Position numbers and translations under genes: made by a program. Positions 1-10,494 of a stretch of DNA of 64,000 bases are shown piece after piece. The DNA is taken from NCBI GenBank assembly GCA_945868745.1, contig CAMBMK010000003.1:1-64000 (forward strand), read 5' to 3'. This DNA is from an uncultured Bacteroidales bacterium. Its GTDB lineage: Bacteria > Bacteroidota > Bacteroidia > Bacteroidales > UBA932. A model generated the notes under the pieces. It was not told the DNA's origin. It was given only the letters and a program-made list of their open reading frames with translations, and searched no databases. How positions within the stretch are numbered: the first letter of the stretch is position 1; each line of letters starts with the position of its first letter.

Positions 1-539
1 ATGTCTCATGCTCCCGCACAAGACTGTTACTTCGATTGAACTCGTTTTGCCTATTAAAGCAAGAAATTGCAGTCTGTCGCAACTCGAAAAAACTCTCGAA
101 TTTCGATTTTTCAAACTGATTCTGTTTCTTTCTTCTTTACCTCTTTGTTTTCTCTCAGTATTGTCAATGATCTTTATCTCGCTTTTCGAGAGGTTCCGTA
201 GAACTTGTTTTTCTCTCAAGCGGGGTGCAAAGATACGCACTTTTTCTTTCTCTGCAAACCTTTTTCGGATTTTTTTTGAAAATATTTTCCTTTTCGGCGA
301 TTTTTCACACTTTTCTTTATCTTTTAGGATTTTTATTCCACTTTTTGACACGATTTTTTACGCCCTTCCCGGCAAAGAGAATCCCCGCCCCCGCAACCTG
401 CAGACCCCGGAAAGACGGGACCGGTCCCGCCCGCAGCCCGTACGGAATATATTGCAGGCTGTTTTGAACGGAAAAAACGTTATATTTGTAGGAATGTGTC
501 TCCGGACAGAAAATAATCATACAATATTATATCAAACTT

Positions 540-2516
540 ATGAGCAAACAGAATTTCTCGCTTCCTGAAAACGCAGGCAGGGAGCTCAAGCCGGGCGAAG
601 AGTACAAGCCGCTTCTCAGCCCGGAGAAGAAATACCTTGAAGTGACACCTTATTCGGTGGCAATGGGCATCCTGATGGTCGTCATATTCTCCGCTGCGGC
701 GGCCTATCTCGGCCTTAAGGTCGGTCAGGTGTTCGAGGCGGCCATCCCGATTGCCATCATAGCCGTCGGAGTGACCGGAGCCCTGAAAAAAAGCGACAGC
801 CTCAGCCAGAACGTCATAATCCAGTCCATCGGCGGATGCTCCGGAGCAGTGGTGGCAGGTGCAATCTTCACACTTCCGGCCATCTACATCCTCGGCGTGG
901 ATATCAACTTCTGGCAGATGTTCCTCTCCTCCATGCTCGGAGGCATCCTCGGAATACTCTTCCTCATCCCGTTCAGGAAATACTTCGTCAAGGAAATGCA
1001 CGGAAAATATCCGGTCCCTGAGGCCACGGCCACCACACAGGTGCTTGTAAGCGGTGAAGGCGGAGGCTCCAACGCCAAGACTCTCCTTGTCAGCGGCCTC
1101 ATCGGAGGTCTCTACGACTTCATCGTCGCCACATTCGGCGCCTGGAGCGAGACTCTCACCACCACCGTCTGCCACCTCGGCCAAACCATTGCCGACAAAG
1201 CCAAGGTGATGCTCAAGATCAACACCGGTGCGGCAGTACTCGGTCTGGGATACATCATCGGACTCAAATATGCGTTCATCATCTGCTGCGGCAGCCTCCT
1301 TGTGTGGCTTGTCATCATCCCGCTCCTCAACGCCATCTGGGGCGGCAGCGTGATTGACCTGATGCACTCGGGCATCGTCCAGACCGTGGGCGAGATGAGC
1401 GCTGACGAGATTTTCCGCAACTACGCCCGCCACATCGGCATCGGAGGCATCGCAACTGCCGGCATCATCGGCATCATCAACTCCTTCGGGGTCATCAAAT
1501 CGGCAGCCGGTCTTGCAGTCAAGGAAATCAGGCACAAGGGCGGCCCGGCAGAAAAGGTCGAGAGGACACAGGAAGACCTTTCGATGAAGACCATCATCTT
1601 CGGCATTGTGCTCACCCTCATAGCAGTGTTTGCATTCTTCGCATTCGGCGGCGTGGTCGAGAACATCTGGCAGGCACTTATCGGCCTGCTTCTCGTGGCC
1701 GTGGTATCGTTCCTCTTCACTACCGTAGCCGCCAACGCCATCGCCATCGTGGGCACCAACCCTGTCAGCGGAATGACGCTCATGACCCTCATCATCGCAG
1801 CCCTCGTGCTTGTAGCCGTAGGTCTCAAGGGCAATGCCGGAATGGTCGCAGCCCTCTGCATCGGCGGAGTTGTCTGCACGGCGCTTTCGGTCAGCGGCTC
1901 ATTCATCACCGACCTCAAGATCGGCTACTGGATCGGCTCCACCCCGAAGAACCAGGAAAACTGGAAATTTGTCGGCGTGCTCATCTCAGCGGCAACCGTC
2001 TGCGGCGTGATGATGATCCTCAACAAGACATACGGATTTACTGGGCAGAACGCCCTTGTGGCACCGCAGGCCAATGCAATGGCAGCCGTAATCCAGCCTA
2101 TGATGAACGGCGGAGCGGCTCCTTGGCTGCTCTACGGCATCGGCGCGGTCCTCGCAATCGTGCTCACCTTCTTCAAGGTGCCGGCACTCGCATTCTCCCT
2201 CGGAATGTTCATCCCGATCGACCTCAACCTGCCCCTGCTCGTGGGCGGCGCGGTAGCCTGGTTTGTCAGCACCCGCTCCAAGGACGCTGCAGTCAACAGC
2301 GCAAGGCTCGAAAAGGGCACTCTCATCGCATCGGGATTCATCGCGGGCGGTGCACTCATGGGCGTAGTCAGCGCAATCCTCAAATTTGCGAAGGTTGACT
2401 GGTATATGTATTCGTGGAACGCCACCTACGGCGAAGTCATGTCCATTGTGCCGTTCATCCTCCTGATTGCATACTTCGCCTATGCATCGATGAAAGTTGA
2501 CAAAGCGAAGAAATGA
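540..2516 (+). CDS. OPT family oligopeptide transporter
   Basis: 658-aa multi-pass membrane ORF; start MSKQNFSLPENAGRELKPGEEYKPLLSPEKKYLEVTPYSVAMGILM is typical of OPT proteins. Confidence 0.9.
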   Translation: MSKQNFSLPENAGRELKPGEEYKPLLSPEKKYLEVTPYSVAMGILMVVIFSAAAAYLGLKVGQVFEAAIPIAIIAVGVTGALKKSDSLSQNVIIQSIGGCSGAVVAGAIFTLPAIYILGVDINFWQMFLSSMLGGILGILFLIPFRKYFVKEMHGKYPVPEATATTQVLVSGEGGGSNAKTLLVSGLIGGLYDFIVATFGAWSETLTTTVCHLGQTIADKAKVMLKINTGAAVLGLGYIIGLKYAFIICCGSLLVWLVIIPLLNAIWGGSVIDLMHSGIVQTVGEMSADEIFRNYARHIGIGGIATAGIIGIINSFGVIKSAAGLAVKEIRHKGGPAEKVERTQEDLSMKTIIFGIVLTLIAVFAFFAFGGVVENIWQALIGLLLVAVVSFLFTTVAANAIAIVGTNPVSGMTLMTLIIAALVLVAVGLKGNAGMVAALCIGGVVCTALSVSGSFITDLKIGYWIGSTPKNQENWKFVGVLISAATVCGVMMILNKTYGFTGQNALVAPQANAMAAVIQPMMNGGAAPWLLYGIGAVLAIVLTFFKVPALAFSLGMFIPIDLNLPLLVGGAVAWFVSTRSKDAAVNSARLEKGTLIASGFIAGGALMGVVSAILKFAKVDWYMYSWNATYGEVMSIVPFILLIAYFAYASMKVDKAKK

Positions 2517-2547
2517 CAAAAAACAGACACACAGATATATTAAAGAA

Positions 2548-3768
2548 ATGGAAAAGATAGTTGAAAGATTTCTCAGATACGTGGCCGTGGACACACGGTC
2601 CGATGAAGAAAGCGCAAGCCAGCCGTCGGCTGAAAAGGAACTGAACCTCCTCAGGATGCTTCGCGACGAGCTTGTGGAAATGGGCGTCGGGGCCACCCTC
2701 GACGAATGGGGTTATGTGATGGGGCGTATCCCGTCCAACATCGGCAGGAAGGTGCCTGCAGTGGGTTTCATCGCCCACGTCGATACGGCTCCGGACGCTT
2801 CCGGCGCGGACATCAAGCCGCAGATAATAGAAAACTATGACGGCTCGGACATTGCCCTGAAGGGCGTGGAGGGCCTGATGCTGAAGACTTCGGACTTTCC
2901 GGAGCTTCTCAAGTACAAGGGACAGACACTCATCACCACAGACGGCACGACGCTTCTGGGAGCCGATGACAAGGCCGGAGTCGCAGAGATAATGGAGGCC
3001 GTCAGGTATGTCGTGGAGCATCCTGAGTTCAAGCACGGCGACATCTGCATCGGATTCACCCCGGACGAGGAAATCGGCCGCGGTGTCGTGAAGTTTGACG
3101 TGGAGAAGTTCGGTGCCGATTTCGGATTTACCATGGACGGAGGCGAAATCGGAGAGCTCGAGTTTGAAAATTTCAACGCCGCATCCGCAAAAATCCACAT
3201 CCAGGGACGCAATGTCCACCCGGGCAACGCCAAAAACAAGATGAAGAACGCGATACTGATCGCATCGGAGCTCAACAGCCTGCTTCCTGTGGAGCAGCGT
3301 CCGGAATACACCGAGGGCTATGAAGGATTCTTCCACATCATTTCCTTCAAGGGCAGCGTCGAGGAGGCGGACATCGCCTACATCATCCGCGACCATGACA
3401 GGGAGAAGTTTGAGCAGAAGAAAAAGGTCATCGCCAAGGTCTGCCACTTCATCAACGGCAAATACGGCGAGGGAACGGCCACGCCTGAGGTCAAGGACCA
3501 GTACTACAATATGAAGGAGATGGTCGAGCCTCACTACCACATCATCGAAAAGGCAGTCAAGGCTATGGAAATGGCCGGCGTGAAACCGAAAATCCAGCCT
3601 ATCCGCGGCGGCACCGACGGAGCCAACCTCAGCTTCAAGGGCCTTCCTTGCCCCAACATCTTCGCCGGCGGCCACAATTTCCACGGAAAGATGGAGTATG
3701 TGCCGGTGGAATCGATGGTGAAGGCCGAAGAGGTCATCCTCAACATCATCAGCCTGTTTGCGGAGTAG
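2548..3768 (+). CDS. pepT: Peptidase T (tripeptide aminopeptidase)
   Basis: MEKIVERFLRYVAVDTRSDEES..., FIAHVDTAPDASG, TPDEEIGRG, RGGTDGANLSFKGLPCPNIFAGGHNFHGKMEYVPVESM motifs; ATG at 2548 preferred over 2497. Confidence 0.93.
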   Translation: MEKIVERFLRYVAVDTRSDEESASQPSAEKELNLLRMLRDELVEMGVGATLDEWGYVMGRIPSNIGRKVPAVGFIAHVDTAPDASGADIKPQIIENYDGSDIALKGVEGLMLKTSDFPELLKYKGQTLITTDGTTLLGADDKAGVAEIMEAVRYVVEHPEFKHGDICIGFTPDEEIGRGVVKFDVEKFGADFGFTMDGGEIGELEFENFNAASAKIHIQGRNVHPGNAKNKMKNAILIASELNSLLPVEQRPEYTEGYEGFFHIISFKGSVEEADIAYIIRDHDREKFEQKKKVIAKVCHFINGKYGEGTATPEVKDQYYNMKEMVEPHYHIIEKAVKAMEMAGVKPKIQPIRGGTDGANLSFKGLPCPNIFAGGHNFHGKMEYVPVESMVKAEEVILNIISLFAE

Positions 3769-3830
3769 AAGGCACCTCCACACGGCCGGGATGTCCCGGC
3801 GTGCGGCCCATCAGGCAAAAACGAACTGAA

Positions 3831-3861
3831 AAGCCCTGCTGCAGAGTCTGCAGCAGGGCTT
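3831..3861. terminator. Bidirectional intrinsic terminator between convergent pepT and tdh-like genes
   Basis: Perfect 14-bp inverted repeat AAGCCCTGCTGCAG-AGT-CTGCAGCAGGGCTT. Confidence 0.75.
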
Positions 3862-3874
3862 CCGGTTTGTATTC

Positions 3875-4834
3875 TTACTGGATGTTGAATTTCTTCTTGA
3901 GGCAGACAATCATATCCTTTGACATGGAGTCAAGGTCATATGAAGGCTTCCAGCCCCATTCCTCGCGGGCGCAGGAATCGTCCATGCTGTCAGGCCATGA
4001 ATCAGCAATCGCCTGGCGGACAGGATCGACCTCGTAACGCATGCGGAAATCCGGATAGAACTCCTGGATCTTGTGGTAGATCGTGTCAGGCTCGAAGCTC
4101 ATCGAGGCGATGTTGAAGGAGTTCCTGTGGACAAGCTTGGAAGGATCTGCAAGCATGAGCTCAACTGCGGCACGCAGGGCATCCGGCATATACATCATAT
4201 CCATATATGTGCCTGCGGCAATCGGGCAGACGAATTCCTCACCCTTCACTGCGGCATAGTAGATGTCAACCGCATAGTCGGTGGTACCGCCTCCCGGAGG
4301 AGTCACGTTGGAAATCAGGCCCGGGAATCGTACGGAACGGGTATCGACACCGTATTTGATATGGTAGTAATCGCTGAGGAGCTCGGTAGCCACCTTTGTC
4401 ACTCCGTACATCGAGCGCGGACGCTGGATGGTGTCCTGCGGGGTATTGACATGAGGGGTGGTAGGACCGAACGAACCGATGGAGCTCGGGGTAAACACCG
4501 CACAGTTCTTTTCACGGGCTATCTCGAGGATGTTGATAAGGCCGTTCATCTGGATGTTCCAGGCGAGCAGAGGCTTGCGCTCTGCAACAGCCGAAAGGAG
4601 GGCGGCTAGGTTATAGACGGTGTCGATATTGTACTTGTCCACTACCTCGGCGAGCTGCTGGGCGTTGCATACGTCAGCAAGCGCGCTCGGGCCGCTTTCG
4701 AGAAGTTCTCCCTTAGGTTCAGCGCCGGTGATGTAGCCGGCAACGATGTTCCCTTCAGGAAGCATCCTGCGAAGTTTCATTGTGAGTTCCGAACCGATCT
4801 GACCGGTGGAACCGATTACCAACACATTTTTCAT
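3875..4834 (-). CDS. SDR-type L-threonine 3-dehydrogenase (NAD-dependent epimerase family)
   Basis: MKNVLVIGSTGQIGSELTMKLR Rossmann start, YGVTKVATELL YxxxK motif; divergent from kbl. Confidence 0.85.
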   Translation of the reverse strand: MKNVLVIGSTGQIGSELTMKLRRMLPEGNIVAGYITGAEPKGELLESGPSALADVCNAQQLAEVVDKYNIDTVYNLAALLSAVAERKPLLAWNIQMNGLINILEIAREKNCAVFTPSSIGSFGPTTPHVNTPQDTIQRPRSMYGVTKVATELLSDYYHIKYGVDTRSVRFPGLISNVTPPGGGTTDYAVDIYYAAVKGEEFVCPIAAGTYMDMMYMPDALRAAVELMLADPSKLVHRNSFNIASMSFEPDTIYHKIQEFYPDFRMRYEVDPVRQAIADSWPDSMDDSCAREEWGWKPSYDLDSMSKDMIVCLKKKFNIQ

Positions 4835-4878
4835 TGCGTTAGAGCTATGGTTATTGCATTTATTGGAATTAGGATTGG

Positions 4879-4886
4879 CAAAGATA
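4879..4886 (-). promoter_or_regulatory. Bacteroidota -7 element (TATCTTTG) for tdh-like gene
   Basis: CAAAGATA on + strand = TATCTTTG on - strand, about 45 bp upstream of the start. Confidence 0.5.
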
Positions 4887-4954
4887 ATAATTCTCGTTAA
4901 AAATTGATATCAAATTCATACTTTTTTATGCTTTTTGTAAAAATTTCATAGATT

Positions 4955-4988
4955 TTTGTTTGTGGGACAATTAAATTGTATAAATTTG
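4955..4988 (+). promoter_or_regulatory. Bacteroidota promoter (TTTG ... TAAATTTG) for kbl
   Basis: TTTG at 4955-4958/4959-4962 and TAAATTTG at 4981-4988. Confidence 0.6.
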
Positions 4989-5052
4989 TATCTTCAACAA
5001 AAACGGGTTACCCCGCATAATACTGAAGGAATAACTAAAACTATACATTACT

Positions 5053-6243
5053 ATGTACGGAAAGTTTCAGGAACATCTCCAGAATGAACTGACTTCCATC
5101 AGGGAAGCCGGGCTCTACAAGGCAGAGCGCAACATTGCTTCCGCCCAGTCCGCAGAAATCACCCTTGAGGACGGCTCCAAGGCCCTCAACTTCTGCGCCA
5201 ACAACTATCTCGGACTCGCAGATTCCCCGCGCATCATCGAGGCTGCGAAGAAAGCCATGGATGAGAGGGGATACGGCATGTCATCCGTCCGCTTCATCTG
5301 CGGAACCCAGGACCTCCACAAGCAGCTTGAGAAGGCCATTTCCGACTTCTTCAAGACAGAGGACACCATCCTCTACGCATCCTGCTTCGATGCAAACGGC
5401 GGTGTGTTCGAGCCTCTCCTCACAGCTGAGGACGCCATCATCTCCGACTCGCTCAACCACGCTTCCATCATCGACGGCGTCCGCCTGTGCAAGGCTGTGC
5501 GCTACCGCTACGCCAATGCCGACATGGCTGACCTCGAGCGCTGCCTCCAGGAGGCACAGGCACAGAGGTTCCGCATCATCTGCACCGACGGTGTGTTCTC
5601 GATGGACGGCAATGTGGCCCCTATGGACAAGATCTGTGACCTCGCAGAGAAATACGATGCCCTCGTGATGGTTGACGAAAGCCACTCAGCAGGCGTTGTG
5701 GGCAAGACCGGACACGGTGTTGCAGAGCAGTACAACTGCTACGGCCGCATCGATATCTTCACCGGCACACTCGGAAAGGCATTCGGCGGCGCTGTCGGCG
5801 GATTCACCACCGGCCGCAAGGAAATCATCGAGATGCTCCGCCAGAGGTCAAGGCCATACCTTTTCTCCAACTCCATCCCTCCTATGATTGCAGCAGGCGC
5901 AATCGAGATGTTCAAGATGCTCGGCGAGAGCAACGAGCTCCACGACCGCCAGCAGGAGAATGTGGCTTACTTCCGCGACAGGATGATCGAGGCCGGCTTC
6001 GACATCAAGCCTACCCAGAGCGCCATCTGCGCAGTAATGCTCTACGACGCTCCGCTTTCACAGAAATTTGCCGCCGCAATGGCCAAGGAAGGCATTTTCG
6101 TGACCGGATTCTACTATCCTGTGGTTCCTAAGGGACAGGCCCGCATCAGGGTTCAGCTCAGCGCCGCCCACAAGAAGGAGCACCTCGACAAGGCTATCGA
6201 AGCCTTCATCAAGGTAGGAAAAGAGCTGGGTGTCATCAAGTAG
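5053..6243 (+). CDS. kbl: Glycine C-acetyltransferase (2-amino-3-ketobutyrate CoA ligase)
   Basis: 396 aa PLP alpha-oxoamine synthase; ALNFCANNYLGLADSPRI, FCGTQDLHKQLE, VDESHSAGVVGKTGHG, TLGKAFGGAVGG. Confidence 0.93.
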   Translation: MYGKFQEHLQNELTSIREAGLYKAERNIASAQSAEITLEDGSKALNFCANNYLGLADSPRIIEAAKKAMDERGYGMSSVRFICGTQDLHKQLEKAISDFFKTEDTILYASCFDANGGVFEPLLTAEDAIISDSLNHASIIDGVRLCKAVRYRYANADMADLERCLQEAQAQRFRIICTDGVFSMDGNVAPMDKICDLAEKYDALVMVDESHSAGVVGKTGHGVAEQYNCYGRIDIFTGTLGKAFGGAVGGFTTGRKEIIEMLRQRSRPYLFSNSIPPMIAAGAIEMFKMLGESNELHDRQQENVAYFRDRMIEAGFDIKPTQSAICAVMLYDAPLSQKFAAAMAKEGIFVTGFYYPVVPKGQARIRVQLSAAHKKEHLDKAIEAFIKVGKELGVIK

Positions 6244-6264
6244 GATATCCTGACTGAAACATTC

Positions 6265-6301
6265 AAGGCTGGCGGAATGTCACTTCCTGCCAGCCTTTTT
6301 A
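6265..6301. terminator. Intrinsic terminator of kbl overlapping the 3' end of the convergent OstA-like gene
   Basis: AAGGCTGGC-GGAA...TTCC-(T)-GCCAGCCTTTTT stem followed by T-tract. Confidence 0.65.
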
Positions 6302-9132
6302 TTTGCACGGGCCTCCTTGCGGGCCTTCTGTTTCTCGTATTTCTTCCTGTAGGCCTCAAGCCTTGCCTGCTCTTTCTGGAGCCGTTTCTGCTCGGCAAGG
6401 AGAATCTTCAGCTTGCGTGCGCGTTCCTTCTCGGCCTTTGCCTCGGCCTTGCGTGCGGCCTTTGCAGCATCCAGGCTGTCAAGACGGGCCCATTCCGCCT
6501 CCCTTGCTGCAATCTTCGCAGCCCTCGCAGCCTCTTTCTCACGCCTTCTTGCCTCCTTTTCAGCCTTCGCCCTTTCCTTTGGAGAGAGAGCCACGGTATC
6601 CGCCGCAGCCAATGAATCCCTAACGGCCGACAATGAATCGGAGACTGCCGGAAGCGCATCCGCAGCCGACAGCGAATCGGCAACATGCAAGGCAAGGGAA
6701 TCCACTGCAGAGAGGGAGCCGGCACCTGCTTCAAGCGAATCGGCGACATCATTTGCCGCAAGGAGCGAATCTGCCTGGGCAATCTGCCGTGAAAGCGCCT
6801 CCTGCTCCTTCCTCCGGACATCACGGACCTTTTTAAGGGAATCAGAGACCTCGATCTCCCTGTACACTCCCTCCATATAACCCGGGAAATAGATGTCGGT
6901 CTGCCTGAACTGCGCCCTCGGACGGGACTCGTACTGTTTGCGCTGCGTAGGACGCTTTGTATATGAGGTTATGTCACGCGGCCCCTTCGGACGGTTGTCC
7001 GGGAGCCAGTTGAAGCCTTTGAGCACACGGTCATCCTGCTTCATCTGGGCAAGAGGATAGGCGTCATTCTTGGCCTGGTCATAGTAGGACACGCTCTGGA
7101 GCTCCCCGTCAGTGAGAACGGCATACAGCATCCTGGACTGGCTCTTATTGACGGTTGCGAAAGTGCTGTCCTCCTTGAGGTAGAACACGGCGGAGGCATC
7201 TCCGAGCGCATCGAAACGGCTGAGCCCCCCGTCTTCCCCGAAATATGCCAGCATCTCTGTACTGCGTATCTGGTCAAAGCACAGGGAGTCTTCCTGGACT
7301 ATTATGAATGCCGCCGACTGGAGATATGCCTTGCTGAGGTGTCCGCCGGCAAACGACACATAGATGCTGTCGGAAGAATACTGGCGGTTGCCGTCATTCC
7401 AGACAAACGGATTGCGGTGAAGCCTGACGAGCGAATCCAGATCATTGTATTTCAATGAGTCACACCTCATCTGGAAATCACTCTTGAAAAGGCGCACATC
7501 CTTGATTGCAGTCAGGAAGCCGAGTTTGGTGGAGTCCTTCGGCAGGGCGGCAATCGAATCGGCCACCGCCTTTGCAAGCGAATCGGCCGCAACTCTCGCC
7601 AGGGAGTCGGCCGCAACCCTTGCCAGCGAATCGGCTGCTGCCCTTGCAGCGGCATCCTGCACCGTGTCGGGAATCGAATCCGTCAATGCCACAGCCTGTC
7701 CTGCCCCCGCAGCGGACAACGAATCCGTCAGTGAAAGGGTCCTCCCGGCACCGGCAAGCGTGTTCCGTCCGGCAGCGGACAAAGAATCTGCAGCCGGAGC
7801 GGTCAGCGTATCTTTTTGGGCCACCGGTCCGGCCGATGCCGTTTCAGGCACATCATCGGCCGTTGAAGTGTCATCCTCCGGCACCCCTGCAGCAGCTGCC
7901 GTTGTGTCGGAGGCAACCTTCGGGGCGTCCCCCGCCACATCTTTCTTCGCCGAAGCAGCCGTCTCCTTTGCCTGAGCGGTCTTCTTGCGGTTCTGCTCGG
8001 CCTGCTGACGCGTCTGATAGTCGGCATTGTTCTTCTTCGCCTCCTCCGCAGCCTTGGCAGCATCCTCCGCAGCCTTGCGCCTGTAGGCGGTCACGGCATC
8101 GGCGCCCATATCCTCAAGGCGTTTGGAAGCGGATTCAACTTCAAGGGAGTCAATCCGGAACTTCATTATGGTGCGGTAGCGCAGGGTGTCAGCGCTCACC
8201 CACACGGTGTCCCTGGTCCCCTCGCCCTCCATCACGCCCACCACTGCCGGACGCCTTGTCATCTCGACCTGCGAGAGGGTGTCGCAGTAGAATGCCCTTC
8301 CCGAAAGGGCTGTCACATTGCGCGTAGTGTCGTCGATCTGCACATTGCCGAGCATCTCAATGTCGAGGGTATTCCTGTTGAAATAGAGCGAATCGGACCA
8401 CATTTCCTTGTCCGGATTCATCCCGTGGACATTCCTGTTGAAGAAAAACTGTTCCCTTCCGCGGTCATACCATCCGGCATTGGAAGAGAGCATCGCATCG
8501 TCCTTCCAGGCATCGGTACCCGTTCCGAAAACGGCAATGTCGGTCCCGGCATCATATTCAATCCTCGAGGTCTTGACAAAGACGCTGTCAGTAAACATAT
8601 TGACATCCGACACGAAGGTGAACAGCTTGATTTTGGAATCATATGTCCCCGACAGGCTTTCGATTATCTGGCCGTCGGAGGAGCGCATCGCGCCGCCTCC
8701 CCTGAACACGGCCACACTGTCCTTGGTATTGTAGTCCAGATTCCTGGTCCTCAACACATTGCGGTCCTTGTCCTCAAGCTGCACAAGGTTGCCCCTGAAC
8801 TGTGCGAGGTCATCCTTTACGAAATATGTGAGCTTGTCGCTGGTCAGCTGGGTATCGTTCTGGAGAATCTTCACGTTGCCCATTGCCTCAATGACATCGG
8901 TGTTGACATTCCAGAGCGCCGTGTCACAGAGCAGGTATGTATTGTTGTGGAAAAACCTGGCCGGTCCCGTCACCTTGCGGTAGGAGATGCCGCGTTCCTC
9001 GATGAGCTGCATCGATTCGGCGCTGAGGAGGCTGACAAGCGAATCCTGCTGCCCGGAAGAAGTCTGGGCAGACAGGACAAATGTTTGCAGCAGTGCCGCA
9101 ATTATTGCAATCAGGCTCCTTTTCAGGGACAT
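6280..9132 (-). CDS. OstA-like (LptA/LptD N-terminal domain) protein with long Ala/Asp/Ser and Lys/Arg-rich low-complexity tail
   Basis: Start MSLKRSLIAIIAALLQTFVLSAQ at 9132; repeated beta-jellyroll segments (GNVKILQNDTQLTSDKLTYFVKDDLAQFRGNV); TAATG overlap with upstream gene. Confidence 0.8.
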   Translation of the reverse strand: MSLKRSLIAIIAALLQTFVLSAQTSSGQQDSLVSLLSAESMQLIEERGISYRKVTGPARFFHNNTYLLCDTALWNVNTDVIEAMGNVKILQNDTQLTSDKLTYFVKDDLAQFRGNLVQLEDKDRNVLRTRNLDYNTKDSVAVFRGGGAMRSSDGQIIESLSGTYDSKIKLFTFVSDVNMFTDSVFVKTSRIEYDAGTDIAVFGTGTDAWKDDAMLSSNAGWYDRGREQFFFNRNVHGMNPDKEMWSDSLYFNRNTLDIEMLGNVQIDDTTRNVTALSGRAFYCDTLSQVEMTRRPAVVGVMEGEGTRDTVWVSADTLRYRTIMKFRIDSLEVESASKRLEDMGADAVTAYRRKAAEDAAKAAEEAKKNNADYQTRQQAEQNRKKTAQAKETAASAKKDVAGDAPKVASDTTAAAAGVPEDDTSTADDVPETASAGPVAQKDTLTAPAADSLSAAGRNTLAGAGRTLSLTDSLSAAGAGQAVALTDSIPDTVQDAAARAAADSLARVAADSLARVAADSLAKAVADSIAALPKDSTKLGFLTAIKDVRLFKSDFQMRCDSLKYNDLDSLVRLHRNPFVWNDGNRQYSSDSIYVSFAGGHLSKAYLQSAAFIIVQEDSLCFDQIRSTEMLAYFGEDGGLSRFDALGDASAVFYLKEDSTFATVNKSQSRMLYAVLTDGELQSVSYYDQAKNDAYPLAQMKQDDRVLKGFNWLPDNRPKGPRDITSYTKRPTQRKQYESRPRAQFRQTDIYFPGYMEGVYREIEVSDSLKKVRDVRRKEQEALSRQIAQADSLLAANDVADSLEAGAGSLSAVDSLALHVADSLSAADALPAVSDSLSAVRDSLAAADTVALSPKERAKAEKEARRREKEAARAAKIAAREAEWARLDSLDAAKAARKAEAKAEKERARKLKILLAEQKRLQKEQARLEAYRKKYEKQKARKEARANKKAGRK

Positions 9133-10493
9133 TATTCTTGGACAATCTTTGTCTTCCAGATCTCGCGCCCGAAATCGCAATCCTTGAAGATAGGGTCGAT
9201 GGTGATGTAGGTTTCCTTGACCTTGCCCTTGATGAAGCGGTCGATCTCGTCCATCGACTTTTTCATCCTCGTATCGTCGAGAAGGTCGCTGTAGTCATTC
9301 TCAAAAGTGGCGGTATGTGCGGGAAGCACCTTGTCCACACGGACAATCTTATAGACAGTATTTCCGCTTCGGCCCTCATTGTCAAGCGATTCGAACGGTT
9401 CGGAAATATCCCCCACCTCAAGGTTCTTTATGGCAGTATAGTCCTGCGGCTTGAGCTGGTCGATCTCGAAATAGGACGAGCCGGTGTTGGGGTCTGCCAT
9501 CTGGCCTCCGTTGGTGCGCGTGGTCGGGTCCTGAGAATTGAACCTCGCAGCCATCTCGAAGGTGATTTCCCCGTCCAGTATCCTTGTGCGGAGGCTGTCA
9601 AGCCTGCCAAATGCCTCCTGACGGTCTTCTGATGTGTATTGCGGCTTCATCAGGATATGCCTTGCATTGAACATGTCGCCCTTTTTCTCGAGAATCTCGA
9701 TGATATGGAATCCGTCCGGGGTCTCGACAATCTGGGAGATGACTCCCGGCTTGAGGGACATGGCGGCATCGGAGAATGCAGGCCAGAAGATGGCCTTGGA
9801 CGCCATTCCGAGCTCGCCTCCCTTGCGGGCACTGCCCGGGTCCTCAGAGTAGATGCGTGCAAGCGTGGAGAACTTCTCCCCCTTGATGATGCGCTCGCGG
9901 ATGGCAAGAAGCTTTTCCTTTACGGCCATATTGGCGGCTTCACGGTCAGGATACACACAGATCTGGCTGAGCTGGTAGCGGACCGGCACCACAGGGAGGT
10001 CGGCCGAGTCGGTCTGCGCGATGTACTCCTTGACATCATACGGAGTGAGCTCCGGCACACGGCCCATTATCTCCTGCTGCATCTGCTGGGTAAGATTCTG
10101 GTCTTCAAGAATTTTGGCCCATTCCTGACGAAGTCTGTAGATAGGTTTGCCGAAATACTCCTCCATCTCCTCCTCCCCGCCGAAGTTGGTCTTCATGGAG
10201 GCCACCCTCTGCTCGACCATGGCATTGACCTGGTCCTGGTTGACGGTCAGCGAATCGAGCCTTGCCTGCATAAGGAAGACCTTGGATTCCAGCATATTCT
10301 CCAGGACTGTGCAGCGGTCCATAAAGATCCCCTGCAGGCGGAGCATCTGGATTTCCTGCTCGAGCTGGCTGATGGAGATCATCTCGTTGCCGACCACGGC
10401 CACAGTCTTGTCGATAAGGCCTGCCGGGTATTTCTGCGCTCCAAGGGTCACTGCCGCAAACATCGCCGCGGCAAATAAGAAAAACTTCTTCAT
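9132..10493 (-). CDS. Peptidylprolyl isomerase, SurA-like
   Basis: MKKFFLFAAAMFAAVTLGAQKYPAGLIDKTVAVVGNEMISISQLEQEI; two parvulin-like segments (FSTLARIYSEDPGSARKGGELG; FEMAARFNSQDPTTRTNGGQM). Confidence 0.88.
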   Translation of the reverse strand: MKKFFLFAAAMFAAVTLGAQKYPAGLIDKTVAVVGNEMISISQLEQEIQMLRLQGIFMDRCTVLENMLESKVFLMQARLDSLTVNQDQVNAMVEQRVASMKTNFGGEEEMEEYFGKPIYRLRQEWAKILEDQNLTQQMQQEIMGRVPELTPYDVKEYIAQTDSADLPVVPVRYQLSQICVYPDREAANMAVKEKLLAIRERIIKGEKFSTLARIYSEDPGSARKGGELGMASKAIFWPAFSDAAMSLKPGVISQIVETPDGFHIIEILEKKGDMFNARHILMKPQYTSEDRQEAFGRLDSLRTRILDGEITFEMAARFNSQDPTTRTNGGQMADPNTGSSYFEIDQLKPQDYTAIKNLEVGDISEPFESLDNEGRSGNTVYKIVRVDKVLPAHTATFENDYSDLLDDTRMKKSMDEIDRFIKGKVKETYITIDPIFKDCDFGREIWKTKIVQE

Positions 10494-10494
10494 C

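Noticed and set aside
8-568. 186-aa ORF at the window start
   Set aside because: Low-complexity Phe/Leu/Ser-rich translation of AT-rich intergenic DNA running into the OPT gene; no domain or start context.
480-1535. Long antisense ORFs over known genes (480-1535 -, 2455-3783 -, 17078-18241 +, 23679-25115 +, 40929-41828 -, 57492-58313 +, 60021-61013 +)
   Set aside because: They are the mirror frames of well-recognised genes in a GC-rich genome; compositions are biased and contain no recognisable domains.
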